Notes under the pieces: model-generated
Seen by the model: only the letters and a program-made list of their open reading frames with translations
What the model was told of the DNA's origin: nothing
Database searches by the model: none
Program-made: the position numbers and the translations under genes
Shown here: piece by piece, positions 17,447 to 30,004 of the stretch
Layout: the number at the start of each line of letters is the position of its first letter
How positions within the stretch are numbered: position 1 is the first letter of the stretch
Assembly (NCBI RefSeq): GCF_011752995.1
Contig: NZ_VWWL01000010.1
Location: 241,612 to 305,611 of the forward strand
Origin: Burkholderia sp. Ax-1724
GTDB lineage: Bacteria; Pseudomonadota; Gammaproteobacteria; Burkholderiales; Burkholderiaceae
DNA: 64,000 nucleotides
Direction: 5' to 3'

Positions 17447-19237
17447 TTACATCTTGACGGGGACGGAGACACCGATCGTCGCGAGACCGTTGGCGAGCAC
17501 CTGGCGCGTGGCCGCGAGCAGCGCGACGCGTGCGTTGCGTTCGGCCGCATCGTCGACCAGCACGCGCTCGGCCCGGTCATTGTAGAACGAGTGGAATTCT
17601 CCGGCGAGGTCGCGCAGGTAGAACGCGACCGCGTGCGGCGCGAGTTCGTCGGCGGCGTGTTGCAGCATGTCCGGGAACTCGGCGAGCTTGTTGAGCAGCG
17701 CCATCGCGCGTTCGCTCGCGAGCGGCGCGAGGTCGACGCTCGCGAGCGCGCTCTCGTCGAGGCCGTAGCGCGCGTTGCACTCGGCGATCACCGAGCAGAT
17801 GCGCGCATGCGCGTACTGCACGTAGTGGACCGGGTTCTCGTCGTTCTGCTTCAGCGCGAGGTCGATGTCGAACACGAATTCGGTGTCGGCCTTGCGCGAG
17901 ATCAGGAAGAAGCGCACCGCGTCGCGGCCGCGGCGAATCGTTTCCTCGTCGATCAGATCGACAGCCGCTTCCGAGCCCGGCGTCGCGCCGCCCGACCATT
18001 CGATCAGGTCGCGCACCGTCACGTAGCTGCCCGCGCGCTTGGAGATTTTCACCTCTTCGCCGTTGCGCATGACCGTGACCATCTTGTGCAGGATGTAGTC
18101 GGGGTAACCCTTCGGAATGCCGATGCCGAGACCCTGCAGGCCCGCGCGCACCCGTGCGATCGTGCCGTGGTGGTCCGAGCCCTGCACGTTGATGACCTTC
18201 GTGAAGCCGCGTTCCCACTTCGCGACGTGATAGGCGACGTCCGGCACGAAGTACGTGTAGGTGCCGTCGGTCTTGCGCATCACGCGGTCCTTGTCGTCGC
18301 CGTCGTCGGTGGTGCGCAGCCACAGCGCGCCTTCCTGCTCGTAGGTCTTGCCCGCGGCGATCAGCGCGTCGACCGTTTTCTCGACGCGGCCTTCGGTGTA
18401 CAGCGACGATTCCAGGTAGTACTGGTCGAACTTCACGCCGAATGCCTGCAGGTCCATGTCCTGCTCGCGGCGCAGATACGTCACTGCGAAGCGGCGGATC
18501 GCCTCGAGGTCTTCGACGTCGCCCGCGCCGGTGACGGGTGCGCCGTCGCTCGCCTCGACCGTGACGCCGTTCAGGTAATCCTTCGCGATGTCGGCGATGT
18601 ACTCGCCGTTGTAGGCCGACGCGGGCCAGCCGGCGTCGCCGGGGGCGAGGCCGCGCGCGCGCGCCTGGGTCGACAGCGCGAGCGTGTGGATCTGCACGCC
18701 GGCGTCGTTGTAGTAGAACTCGCGATGCACGTCCCAGCCCTGCGAGGTCAGCACGTTGGCGAGCGCGTCGCCGAGCGCGGCCTGGCGGCCGTGGCCGACG
18801 TGCAGCGGGCCGGTCGGGTTGGCCGACACGAACTCGATCAGCACGTGCTTGCCGGCGTCGCGCCGCGAGCGGCCGTAGGCGTCCTGCTCGGCGAACACAG
18901 CGGCGATCACGCCCTGTTTGGCCTGGGCCGTGAGACGCAGGTTGATGAAGCCGGGGCCCGCCACTTCGGCGGTCTCGACGAGGCCCCTGGCTTGCGGGTG
19001 CGCAAGCAGCGCGTCGACGATCTGTTGCGCGAGCTGGCGCGGATTGGCGCGCAGCGGCTTGGCGAGCTGCATCGCCACGTTGCACGCGACGTCGCCGTGC
19101 GCGGCGACTTTCGGGCGCTCCAGCGCGATGGCGGGCGGGACGAACGTGGCTTCGGTCGCGCCTTGCGTGGCAGTCGCGACCTGGTTCACCGTCTCGGCGA
19201 GCAGGGTTTCGAGTGTGTGTTTATGTGCGGGCAGCAT
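17447..19237 (-). CDS. argS: Arginyl-tRNA synthetase
   Basis: 596 residues from the ATG at 19237 ([13 protein letters not shown]), the usual start in the genus; the longer frame adds 35 low-complexity residues. The N-terminal Arg-tRNA domain is followed by the class I HIGH-type motif in [20 protein letters not shown]. Near the end, the DALR anticodon-binding domain has [13 protein letters not shown]. The enzyme charges tRNA-Arg and is essential. It leads the argS-SPOR-dsbA gene run. Confidence 0.96.
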   Translation of the reverse strand: MLPAHKHTLETLLAETVNQVATATQGATEATFVPPAIALERPKVAAHGDVACNVAMQLAKPLRANPRQLAQQIVDALLAHPQARGLVETAEVAGPGFINLRLTAQAKQGVIAAVFAEQDAYGRSRRDAGKHVLIEFVSANPTGPLHVGHGRQAALGDALANVLTSQGWDVHREFYYNDAGVQIHTLALSTQARARGLAPGDAGWPASAYNGEYIADIAKDYLNGVTVEASDGAPVTGAGDVEDLEAIRRFAVTYLRREQDMDLQAFGVKFDQYYLESSLYTEGRVEKTVDALIAAGKTYEQEGALWLRTTDDGDDKDRVMRKTDGTYTYFVPDVAYHVAKWERGFTKVINVQGSDHHGTIARVRAGLQGLGIGIPKGYPDYILHKMVTVMRNGEEVKISKRAGSYVTVRDLIEWSGGATPGSEAAVDLIDEETIRRGRDAVRFFLISRKADTEFVFDIDLALKQNDENPVHYVQYAHARICSVIAECNARYGLDESALASVDLAPLASERAMALLNKLAEFPDMLQHAADELAPHAVAFYLRDLAGEFHSFYNDRAERVLVDDAAERNARVALLAATRQVLANGLATIGVSVPVKM

Positions 19238-19686
19238 GCGTGTTGCGAGTCCAGTGAGGCAATCCGGTAAGGCGGAAGAGGCGCCGGCCGCGGCCGGTGT
19301 CGGCCGCATGGAAGGCGCGGCGGCAAGTGACGCGGCGCTCATGTCGACCGCCGGCGGCGGCTTGACCCGTGGCGTAACCGCGGGGGGTATCCGCGATGCG
19401 GTGGGTCACGCGCGGCGGCTCGCCGTCGAGTTGTCGAGCGTGGCACGGGCGTTGCGGCTCGTCGCCTGGCCACCCCGGCCACGCGCTTGCGCAGGCTCGT
19501 CGCGCTTCGTTGCACGCGGCGCCGGGCGGCGCGCTTTTCCGTTCAGACGGATTTTAGCAGGTGCTAATATGTTCAATGAGATGCCTGTCACGGGCCGAGG
19601 CCGCCGCGCCCGCACGGCGAGCCCACGTGAGGCGCGTGTTGGTGCCGCTCGCGCGTCAACTCCATATAACGACAAAGGGAACAGTT

Positions 19687-20013
19687 ATGTTGATTACTTT
19701 CAAATGCCACGCCAGCCCTGACGTGATGATGCTCGAAAATCTCGCCCAGTATCTCGTCGGCATTGTCGGCAAACGCCTTGGGGAGCGGGGCGTCATCACT
19801 CACGAGGAGCTGGGTAGCGCGATCGAGAAGCTTGAAGCGGCGATCACGTTCGACAAGCAGGAGCGCGCCGAGCACGATGGCCATTTCCACGAGCACGAGG
19901 ACGGCCACGAGCATCACGAGATTCCGCCGGGACTCGCGCAGCGCGCGTATCCGTTCCTCGACATGCTGCGCGCGGCGCAAAAAGAAGACGCGGACATCGT
20001 TTGGGGGCTTTGA
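19687..20013 (+). CDS. DUF1840 domain-containing protein
   Basis: 108 residues from the ATG at 19687, preceded by AAAGGGA. The N-terminus MLITFKCHASPDVMMLENLAQYL and the C-terminal motif (PFLDMLRAAQKEDADIVWG) match DUF1840. A His/Glu-rich linker (HFHEHEDGHEHHE) in the middle could bind metal. The function is unknown. A bidirectional terminator separates it from the next, convergent gene. Confidence 0.88.
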   Translation: MLITFKCHASPDVMMLENLAQYLVGIVGKRLGERGVITHEELGSAIEKLEAAITFDKQERAEHDGHFHEHEDGHEHHEIPPGLAQRAYPFLDMLRAAQKEDADIVWGL

Positions 20014-20088
20014 TTCGAGCTGCCAGGTGAACAGGGCGGCGGTGGCTGCTGCGAATGGCGCGGCGGCACAGATTGCCGCCCGCAACAA

Positions 20089-20115
20089 AAAGAGCCCGCT
20101 CGATGCGGGCTCTTT
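20089..20115. terminator. Bidirectional hairpin terminator
   Basis: An 11-bp stem (AAAGAGCCCGC and its complement) with a 5-nt loop ends in T-rich sequence on either strand, between the convergent DUF1840 and small secreted-protein genes. Confidence 0.85.
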
Positions 20116-20167
20116 GCCATTCCCCGGTTCCGAAGCGGGGCTGCCTGCTGTTTGCCGCTGCGGCCGC

Positions 20168-20377
20168 CTACTGGCTCGCGGACTCAGCCGGTGCGGCTGC
20201 CGATGCCGCCGCGCCTTTCTTCTTCTTGCTCTTCTTCGGCTTCTTCACGTGTTTCTCTGTAGGCGGCGAGTACGAACTGACCGCGCTCGAGCCACCCGGC
20301 GCGGCCGGCTGCGCGAGCGCCACGGAAGCGCCCGCGGCCAGCGAAACGGCAGTCAATAACAGCGTCAGCTTCTTCAT
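20168..20377 (-). CDS. Small secreted Lys/Ala-rich protein
   Basis: 69 residues. A signal peptide (MKKLTLLLTAVSLAAGASVALA) precedes a mature part of about 45 residues that is dominated by Pro, Ser and a lysine block (KHVKKPKKSKKKKGAAA). I recognise no family. It is probably periplasmic. An ORF with a signal peptide, good codon use and its own terminator supports a real gene. Confidence 0.7.
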   Translation of the reverse strand: MKKLTLLLTAVSLAAGASVALAQPAAPGGSSAVSSYSPPTEKHVKKPKKSKKKKGAAASAAAPAESASQ

Positions 20378-20578
20378 GCGATTTTCTCCGTTGACGGTTG
20401 CAATCTGGATGAGCCGGCGCGTTTTGGCCGCGCCTGACAGGGTGAAAGCCGACTCAGTCTACAAAGCCGAAAATTCGGCGGGCGGAAATATTCAGCCTTT
20501 CGGGGCCGATATAGTGGGGGCGCCGCACCGGGTCATGCGGCGGCCTGCCCGGTGCCCGGTCATGCCATGCGCCGCCGC

Positions 20579-23296
<2,718 letters not shown>

Positions 23297-23384
23297 GGCG
23301 TGGGTGCGGGTCGGGTGCGTGCGGTACCTGGATTAAAGGGCGAGCGGAGCGTCGTGCCTGTGCGCGGTGCGTGGCGGCCGGGGT

Positions 23385-24455
23385 TCAGGCCGCGTCGCGG
23401 TACTGGTTCGGCCACTTGCGCGGCTTCAGTTCGGAGAGCGCCTTCGCGATGGCCGCGATGTGCTCGGGCGTCGTGCCGCAGCAGCCGCCCGCGATGTTCA
23501 CGAGGCCCGCTTCGGCGAATTCCTTGAGCAGGCCCGAGGTATCGGCGGGCAGTTCGTCGAAGCCAGTGTCGCTCATCGGGTTCGGCAGGCCCGCGTTCGG
23601 ATAGCACGACACGTAGGTGTCGCAGAGCTTCGCGAGTTCGGCGACGTACGGGCGCATCAGCGCCGCGCCGAGCGCGCAGTTCAGGCCGAACGTGAGCGGC
23701 TTCGCGTGACGCAGCGAGTTCCAGAACGCCTCGACGGTCTGCCCCGACAGAATGCGGCCCGAGGCGTCGGTGACGGTGCCCGAGATCATGATCGGCAGAC
23801 GCTCGCCGGTGTCCTCGAACAGTTCGTCGAGCGCGAACAGCGCGGCCTTGGCGTTGAGCGTGTCGAAGATCGTTTCGACGAGGAACAGGTCTGCGCCGCC
23901 GTCGAGCAGCGCTTTCGCCTGCTCGTAGTAGGCCGTGCGCAGTTCGTCGAAGGTCACGTTGCGCGCGCCCGGATCGTTGACGTCGGGCGAAATGCTCGCG
24001 GTCTTCGGCGTCGGTCCGATCGCGCCGGCGACGAAGCGCGGCTTGTCGGGCGTCGAGTATTTGTCGCACGCGGCGCGCGCGAGCTTCGCCGATTCAAGGT
24101 TCATCTCGACGGCAAGCGACTCCATGCCGTAGTCGGCTTGCGCGACCGTGGTCGCGCCGAACGTGTTGGTCTCGATGATGTCGGCGCCTGCCGCCAGGTA
24201 CTGCTCGTGAATCTCGCTAATGATTTGCGGCTGCGTGATCGACAGCAGTTCGTTGTTGCCCTTGATGTCGCGCTCGTAGTCCTTGAAGCGCTCGCCGCGA
24301 TAGCGGGCTTCGTCGAGCTTGTAGCGCTGGATCATCGTGCCCATCGCGCCGTCGAGGATCAGGATGCGCGAATTCAGCAGCGCGGGCAGCGCCGTGCCGC
24401 GCGTGTAGGCGGACTCAGAACGGACTGGCGTGACGGTTTGGGCAGGCTGGTTCAT
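23385..24455 (-). CDS. metH: Methionine synthase homocysteine-binding subunit (MetH N-terminal domain)
   Basis: 356 residues forming the homocysteine S-methyltransferase barrel: [19 protein letters not shown], and the zinc cysteines in GLNCALGAA and [10 protein letters not shown]. Alone it resembles a betaine/homocysteine methyltransferase, but the 905-residue remainder of MetH follows directly, so it is the detached N-terminal module. This two-gene arrangement is known from Burkholderia. No convincing cobalamin riboswitch was seen in the ~300 bp upstream. Confidence 0.93.
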   Translation of the reverse strand: MNQPAQTVTPVRSESAYTRGTALPALLNSRILILDGAMGTMIQRYKLDEARYRGERFKDYERDIKGNNELLSITQPQIISEIHEQYLAAGADIIETNTFGATTVAQADYGMESLAVEMNLESAKLARAACDKYSTPDKPRFVAGAIGPTPKTASISPDVNDPGARNVTFDELRTAYYEQAKALLDGGADLFLVETIFDTLNAKAALFALDELFEDTGERLPIMISGTVTDASGRILSGQTVEAFWNSLRHAKPLTFGLNCALGAALMRPYVAELAKLCDTYVSCYPNAGLPNPMSDTGFDELPADTSGLLKEFAEAGLVNIAGGCCGTTPEHIAAIAKALSELKPRKWPNQYRDAA

Positions 24456-24759
24456 GGCGGACGGGGGCTTGCGCCGGCGTTGGCGGGAAACCCGTCATTG
24501 TAGCCGTTGACGGGCGGATGCGTCTGGCGCGGGCGCTGGGCGCGCGTTATGTGGCGGGGGAGACGTCGCGCAGGTGTGAGGTGCGGGTGGCGGTCGTTAA
24601 TTGAACGGCAAGGATGGTGAGTGCCGCTGACGCATCGGCCATGCGTTTGATGTGCGGCCATTATTGAGATTCGCTAATTCTCGTCGATGCTATAAAGGCC
24701 GCCTTACAACATTTCGTTTGAGGGGTTCCACGTTGCATGCCTACGGAACGGTGGGGGCG
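24456..24759. other. Intergenic region between split metH and small membrane genes
   Basis: Should hold the metH promoter (minus) and that of the small membrane genes (plus). Composition falls toward AT near 24660-24720, with a TATAAA-like box around 24690. I saw no riboswitch core or terminator. Confidence 0.35.
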
Positions 24760-25056
24760 ATGAAGGGACGTCTTCGGCGCATGATATGCGCGCTAGCGTA
24801 TATCGCCTCGTCGCTTGTCGGAGGCTGGTTTCTTGGAGCGTTTATCTCCCATACCTCGCTATGGATTCCAGTGTGGCTATGGCATGCGATGCGCGCTGCC
24901 GTTTGGGCAAGCGGCATTGTCGCAATGTACGACGAAGACGACGTTGAAACGCTTTGTCTCTTGGCGCTAACGATTGCGTGTTGGGTCGTCGTCGCGCTCG
25001 TATTGGGCGCCGCATGGTTTGCGGTTACCCGTTGCATTCGAAAGCGGCGAGCGTAA
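24760..25056 (+). CDS. Small membrane protein, unknown function
   Basis: 98 residues from the ATG at 24760 with GTGGGGG upstream. Two hydrophobic segments (ICALAYIASSLVGGWFLGAF and a second near LLALTIACWVVVALVLGAAW) flank an acidic loop (YDEDDVE), and the tail is basic. I recognise no family. The codon use is less GC-biased than in neighbouring genes, suggesting acquisition. The next small membrane gene follows 19 bp later. Confidence 0.55.
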   Translation: MKGRLRRMICALAYIASSLVGGWFLGAFISHTSLWIPVWLWHAMRAAVWASGIVAMYDEDDVETLCLLALTIACWVVVALVLGAAWFAVTRCIRKRRA

Positions 25057-25075
25057 TTCTTTTCTTCCCAATCAA

Positions 25076-25303
25076 ATGAGCACTATTTTGCGTATCGTCT
25101 TTGGCGCCGCTTCAGGTGCAGGTGCGATGACGGTCATCGTGTGGGGCGGCCTGTATTTATATGGCGTCCTGGCACTTCATGGTGTTGGAAGTCTGTTCGA
25201 CACGAACCCCGAGGCAGCCAATATCTTCTTCTGCGCGTGGTTCGTTCTTACGGCTGTCGCAGCGATCGCTGGCGGCTATATAAGCCGGGCTCCAAAAAAA
25301 TGA
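25076..25303 (+). CDS. Small membrane protein, unknown function
   Basis: 75 residues from the ATG at 25076. Two predicted helices (IVFGAASGAGAMTVIVWGGL and NIFFCAWFVLTAVAAIAGGY) and a short basic tail. No family recognised. It is likely cotranscribed with the preceding small membrane gene and shares its lower GC. Confidence 0.5.
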   Translation: MSTILRIVFGAASGAGAMTVIVWGGLYLYGVLALHGVGSLFDTNPEAANIFFCAWFVLTAVAAIAGGYISRAPKK

Positions 25304-25538
25304 CGCGACGTGCGAGCCGCGACATCGCGCAACAGGGTGTTGGCGGTTGAATGGTTGCTGGTCGATCCGGGCTGCCTTGGACGTAGCGAGTCTGAGGCAG
25401 TGTCGGTGGAGTGCGGGCCGACACCGTCCAGTCCAATGCAGGTTCGCTCTACGCGAACGCGGAAATTCATACCAAAAGACGATGGCGATACCCAAGGCCG
25501 GATCACCTTGGATTCGTGAAGAACCTCGGTGAAGAAGC

Positions 25539-25796
25539 TTAGTGAAGCACCACGGGCTGATGCATGAGGCTGTCGAATTGCCCGAGGAATTCATCGACCT
25601 CGTCGAGCGACGGCTCGCCTGCGATCAGTTGCTGGACATGTTCGCGAAAACGCGCCGCCAGTGCACCGTCGATATAGATTTCGCGCTGCATGTTCTTGTC
25701 GACGATCTCGTAGCCGCCCGACTTCATGGCCAGCAGGCCTTCCTGCGGCGGAAACTCGACGACGCAATAGTTGGGGCTGTTGTAGATCATTTGCAT
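25539..25796 (-). CDS. DUF3567 domain-containing protein
   Basis: 85 residues from the ATG at 25796, which gives the conserved start MQMIYNSPNYCVVEFPP. SGGYEIVDKNMQREIYIDG and VDEFLGQFDSLM are typical of DUF3567, a short Burkholderiales-restricted family of unknown function. The longer frame adds 19 unrelated residues. Confidence 0.9.
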   Translation of the reverse strand: MQMIYNSPNYCVVEFPPQEGLLAMKSGGYEIVDKNMQREIYIDGALAARFREHVQQLIAGEPSLDEVDEFLGQFDSLMHQPVVLH

Positions 25797-26243
25797 GGCG
25801 ACACTCCTTATTTCCGTTGGGCTTCCGCCCTTTCTGCACCATAGGTGGAGCATGTGTGATGGAATTCAAGGGGTGGGTCCGGATTGACGCTCGTGCGACG
25901 CGGGTAAAAATTCCGAACCTAACGGTTAGACCGGCCTCTCCAGAAACGATTCAAGTCATGCGGAAAATCGATGGGATCGCCCGATGGACGCGGGATGCGC
26001 GGCATCGGGCAGCTTGTGAAGCGGGCGCCTTCGAGCGCGTCCGCTGTCGCCTGTGTGACAGCAGGCGGCGTGCCCGTATCTGCCTGGATCGTGGCGACAC
26101 GCCATCGTCAGTGTAGGGCATCGGATCGCTCCGTGTCTGCCGCGCGGAGCGAAATTTTTCGTTGCCTCGCAAACCATCGCGAAGCGCCCGGCCCCCCGGC
26201 CTGTGCCGGGTTGGATCGGCGCATGGCCCCGGCCCGACCGCGC
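25797..26243. other. Intergenic region upstream of the DUF3567 gene
   Basis: Contains the DUF3567 promoter on the minus strand. A near-palindrome CTAACGGTTAG lies near 25919. Open frames here have no family features, and no gene is supported. Confidence 0.35.
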
Positions 26244-27551
26244 TCAGGGCTTGATGATTTCGGGTGTGCCCGAATCGACCGGCGCGGCGGGTGGCGTTCC
26301 TTGCATCACCGCCGATGCGCTCGCGGGCGCGTTGTCACCAGACGAGACGGGTGTGCTCCCAGGCGGAACGGAAGCGGTACCACCATTGCCGTCCCCATTC
26401 GGCGACGCGCCCTCTAACCCGAGCTTGCCGCGCCACACGAGTTCGAATTGCGTGCCGTTCGGCTCCGTTTGCAGGATGCGCGCGGGCAGCCAGCCGAGCG
26501 ACGGCGCGAGCCATACGTCGATGCGGCGCTGATCGCCGTCGTGGCGCGGCAGACGTTTGAAATGGCGCGTCTCGAGATAGCCTTGCGCCGCGCGAATCGT
26601 TTCGTCGCCGATGGTCTCGATCGGCCAGTTCTCGCCGCTGTCGTTATCGACGACAAAAAACTGTCGCGTGACGCCGGGCTTATAGGCATCGGGATCGCCG
26701 CGCACGAGACTCGCGAGTTGCATCACGACGCTGAAGCGATCCTGTGCGCCGTCGGGAAGCGGCAGCGTCAAAGGTGTGCGCGTGAAGGCGATTTTTTTGT
26801 CGGCGCGATTGAAGATCGCAATGTCTTCCGCACGGCGGCCGCGTTTTTCGCTGTACTGCGCGGGCGCGAGGCCGAACGCGTCGATGCCGCCGTGGCTCGC
26901 AAACACGAACGGCCCGACGAACGGCAGCGGCACCGACACGATCATTTCGTAGCCCTGTGCGTTGCTGGCCCAGTGGATCGTGCCGGGCTGATTGCGCACG
27001 CCGTTGTAGAACGTGTCGTATTCGAGTTCGGCGGACGGCGGCACCGAAAACTTCACGCCCTTCGACGCTTGCGGCGCGCTGGCCGCGGCAGGGGCGCTCG
27101 CCGCGGCGTTCGTATTGGCATTGGTGCTTGCATGGGAGCCGGCCGCGGCGGCCGGCGCGCTCGCCGCCGCTTCCGAGGCCGGCGCTTCGGCCGGCTCATG
27201 TGGGCTGGCCGGCTGCAACGCGGTCAACACGTGCTCGCGCGGCGGATGCGCCGTGGGCCTATGCGCGGAAGACGGCGCGGGCGGCGTCGCGGCAGGCGGA
27301 TGTTCGGGCTGAGGTTCGGGTTGACGTTCGACCCGCTCGGGCGTCAGCAATGCGACCTGCACCGGCACATGCTCGCGATCGGCCGGCGTCAGATTCAGGC
27401 GTGTGCGCTCGAACCACTGTGCGGCGATCCAGTGCAGAATCGCCACCGCCGCGAGCACCACGATCCAGCGCCCGATGCGCAATGCGCCTGGCCGCCCATT
27501 GCCGTCGGGCGGCATGCGATCGGCGGCGCGGGTGACGGGAGCGTGAACCAT
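26244..27551 (-). CDS. DUF3108 domain-containing protein
   Basis: 435 residues. One N-terminal membrane helix (IVVLAAVAILHWIAAQW) is followed by a long Pro/Ala-rich linker (about 75-155) and a C-terminal beta-rich domain beginning VPPSAELEYDTFYNGVRN. The latter fits DUF3108, a periplasmic beta-barrel-like domain of unknown function. The architecture suggests an inner-membrane-anchored periplasmic protein. A second in-frame ATG at residue 13 is an alternative start. Confidence 0.85.
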   Translation of the reverse strand: MVHAPVTRAADRMPPDGNGRPGALRIGRWIVVLAAVAILHWIAAQWFERTRLNLTPADREHVPVQVALLTPERVERQPEPQPEHPPAATPPAPSSAHRPTAHPPREHVLTALQPASPHEPAEAPASEAAASAPAAAAGSHASTNANTNAAASAPAAASAPQASKGVKFSVPPSAELEYDTFYNGVRNQPGTIHWASNAQGYEMIVSVPLPFVGPFVFASHGGIDAFGLAPAQYSEKRGRRAEDIAIFNRADKKIAFTRTPLTLPLPDGAQDRFSVVMQLASLVRGDPDAYKPGVTRQFFVVDNDSGENWPIETIGDETIRAAQGYLETRHFKRLPRHDGDQRRIDVWLAPSLGWLPARILQTEPNGTQFELVWRGKLGLEGASPNGDGNGGTASVPPGSTPVSSGDNAPASASAVMQGTPPAAPVDSGTPEIIKP

Positions 27552-27577
27552 CGGCGATCGAATCCGTGCGCGTGCCG

Positions 27578-28498
27578 TCAGCCGTTTTCGCTGCGCGGCG
27601 TGGCGCTATACCCGAGCTCGTACGAGAGCTTGCGCGCGCATTCGCGCAGTGCGAGATCGACCTCGCCGCCCCAGCGGATATCGAACGCGCCTTCATGGCC
27701 GAGCGCGACGAGGCCGAGCGCGAGCGCGCCGGTCGAATCGAACACCGGCATGCAGAACGCGTGGATGGTCGGCAGCAGCATGCCTTCGACGCGCGCCGCC
27801 GCGTGCGCGCGCACTTCGTCGAGCACCTTGCCGACCTCTTCGCGGGTGCGTGGTGCACCGCTATACGACGAGCGACGCGAGTCGGCCAGTTCGCGTTCGA
27901 GCATCGCGGCGGTCTTGCCTTGCGGCAGGTAGGCGGCGAACAGCAGACCGGTGGCCGAACTGAGCAGCGGCATCACGTCGCCGAGTTTCAGCGAGGCCTT
28001 GGCCGGATGGCTCGATTCCATCCAGTGCACCATCGTCGGTCCCTGGTTGCCCCATACCGCGATGCCCACGGTCAGGTCGAGCCGGTCCCGCAGTTCGGGG
28101 AGCGCGATGCGCGCGAGCGCCACGCCATCGACGCGCGCGAGCCGCGCGAGCCCCAGTTGCAGCGCGAAGCCGCCCAGTTCGTAGCGGCCCGAGAGCGGGT
28201 CCTGCGCGACGACGCCGAGACGCAGAAAGCTCACGAGATAGCGATGCGCCTTCGCCGGACTCATGCCCGCGCGCTGCGCGAGATCGCGCAGCATCATCGC
28301 GCGCGGTTCGCAGGTCAGCACGTCGAGCAGCCTGAAGCCGACCTCGATCGACTGGATGCCCGAGCGCAGTTTCTCTTCGCCGGGCTCGCCGGTGTCGTCG
28401 TCGAGACTGGCGGCGTCGGCCGGATCGGTTTCGAGCGGATCGGCCGAGGTGGGGGCGGCGTGAGGGCGAAGCGTACCGGAGCGGGCGTTGGCGGACAT
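27578..28498 (-). CDS. IclR family transcriptional regulator
   Basis: 306 residues from the ATG at 28498; the longer frame adds 36 arginine-rich residues. The winged helix includes FRLLDVLTCEPRAMMLRDLAQRAGMSPAKAHRYLVSFLRLG. A ligand-binding domain follows with LSSATGLLFAAYLP, typical of IclR. It is divergent from a fumarylacetoacetase-family gene and is likely its regulator, by analogy with other aromatic or carboxylic-acid catabolic units. Confidence 0.9.
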   Translation of the reverse strand: MSANARSGTLRPHAAPTSADPLETDPADAASLDDDTGEPGEEKLRSGIQSIEVGFRLLDVLTCEPRAMMLRDLAQRAGMSPAKAHRYLVSFLRLGVVAQDPLSGRYELGGFALQLGLARLARVDGVALARIALPELRDRLDLTVGIAVWGNQGPTMVHWMESSHPAKASLKLGDVMPLLSSATGLLFAAYLPQGKTAAMLERELADSRRSSYSGAPRTREEVGKVLDEVRAHAAARVEGMLLPTIHAFCMPVFDSTGALALGLVALGHEGAFDIRWGGEVDLALRECARKLSYELGYSATPRSENG

Positions 28499-28834
28499 GT
28501 GCAAAAGGCGCGGGATGGGGCGTTCGGTAATGGCGTGGCGGCGCGAATCAAGGTGCGCGCGATGACGTAACGGCGGCGCAACGGCGACGAAAAATAGCGA
28601 CGACATAACAACGACGACATAGCAACGAAATCACGCCGAAGCAGCGGCACAATACAGCGCCACGGCAGTGCGATAACGGCGCAGCGGAAACGTGCAGACA
28701 ACCTCCAGCAGGAAGCGTGCAGCGCGGATCAACTCGCGCACGGCAACCGCTGCGCCGCACGAACCGCGGCCACGCCGATTCACCATCGTAGAATAGATTC
28801 CTTCCCTCGTCACTAACCTACGGTTCACAGCTCT
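28499..28834. other. Divergent intergenic region between IclR and FAH-family genes
   Basis: Contains low-complexity ACGACGACATA-like runs around 28587-28625 but no gene. Promoters for both flanking genes must lie here; I could not assign hexamers confidently. Confidence 0.4.
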
Positions 28835-29830
28835 ATGAAACTTGCCTCGCTGAAGGACGGCACGCGCGACGGTCAACTGATCGTCGTGTCCCGCGACCTG
28901 CACACCGCGGCGATTGCCGACGCGATCGCGCCCACGCTGCAGCGCGTGCTCGACGACTGGGCTTTCTACGCGCCGCAACTGCACGATCTCTACGAAGCGC
29001 TCAACCAGGGCCGCGCGCGCAACAGCTTCGCGTTCGACGCGAAAGACTGCATGGCGCCGCTGCCGCGCGCGTTCCAGTGGGCCGACGGCTCCGCGTACGT
29101 GAACCACGTCGAGCTCGTGCGGCGCGCGCGCGGCGCCGAGATGCCGCCGGAATTCTGGACCGATCCGCTCATGTATCAGGGCGGCAGCGACGACTTCATC
29201 GGCCCGAAAGACGACGTGCCGTGCGCATCGGAAGCGTTCGGCATCGACTTCGAGGCGGAAGTCGCGGTTATCACCGGCGACGTGCCGATGGGCGCGACGC
29301 CCGAGCAGGCGCTGCGCGGCGTGCGGCTGATTACGCTCGCGAACGACGTCTCGCTGCGCAATCTGATTCCCGCCGAACTCGCGAAGGGCTTCGGCTTCTT
29401 CCAGAGCAAGCCGGCCACCTCGTTCGCACCGGTCGCGGTCACGCCCGACGAACTCGGCGAGCACTGGCGCGAAGGCCGCGTGCATCGGCCGATGATCGTC
29501 CACTGGAACGGCCGGAAGGTCGGCCAGCCCGACGCCGGCACCGACATGGTGTTTCACTTCGGTCAACTGATCGCGCATGCGGCGAAGACGCGCAATCTGC
29601 GTGCCGGCTCGATCGTCGGTTCGGGCACGGTGTCGAACAAGGATGCGAAGCGCGGCTACTGCTGTATCGCCGAGAAACGCTGCCTCGAAACGATCGAGCA
29701 CGGCGCGCCGCAAACCGAATTCATGAAGTATGGCGATATCGTGAAGATCGAAATGTTCGACGAAGCAGGCAAGTCGATTTTCGGTTCGATCGAGCAGAGC
29801 ATCGCGCCGCTCGACGACGCGGCGGACTAA
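28835..29830 (+). CDS. Fumarylacetoacetate hydrolase family protein
   Basis: 331 residues. The C-terminal FAH fold carries the metal-ligand motif FGIDFEAEVAVITGD (ExE), followed by TLANDVSLRNL and GTVSNKDAKRGY. This subfamily is close to bacterial fumarylacetoacetases, which split fumarylacetoacetate to fumarate and acetoacetate at the end of tyrosine/homogentisate catabolism. No homogentisate genes are adjacent, so the substrate is not fixed. Confidence 0.9.
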   Translation: MKLASLKDGTRDGQLIVVSRDLHTAAIADAIAPTLQRVLDDWAFYAPQLHDLYEALNQGRARNSFAFDAKDCMAPLPRAFQWADGSAYVNHVELVRRARGAEMPPEFWTDPLMYQGGSDDFIGPKDDVPCASEAFGIDFEAEVAVITGDVPMGATPEQALRGVRLITLANDVSLRNLIPAELAKGFGFFQSKPATSFAPVAVTPDELGEHWREGRVHRPMIVHWNGRKVGQPDAGTDMVFHFGQLIAHAAKTRNLRAGSIVGSGTVSNKDAKRGYCCIAEKRCLETIEHGAPQTEFMKYGDIVKIEMFDEAGKSIFGSIEQSIAPLDDAAD

Positions 29831-30004
29831 CGCGCTTGCGTGCGCGGTTTGCGCGGCACCGCTTACGAAAGGGTTTCGCCCGATGCCGCGGCTTTCACGC
29901 GCGGCTACACTGACTGGCGCGCCGGCATGGCCGGCGCGGCCGGCGGATCGAATGCAGCAACGCATCGGCAACATCAGAACGACAACCCGACGTGAGGAGA
30001 CGGC

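Noticed and set aside
24456..24759. Cobalamin or SAH riboswitch before metH
   Set aside because: No B12-box or other recognisable riboswitch core on the minus strand.
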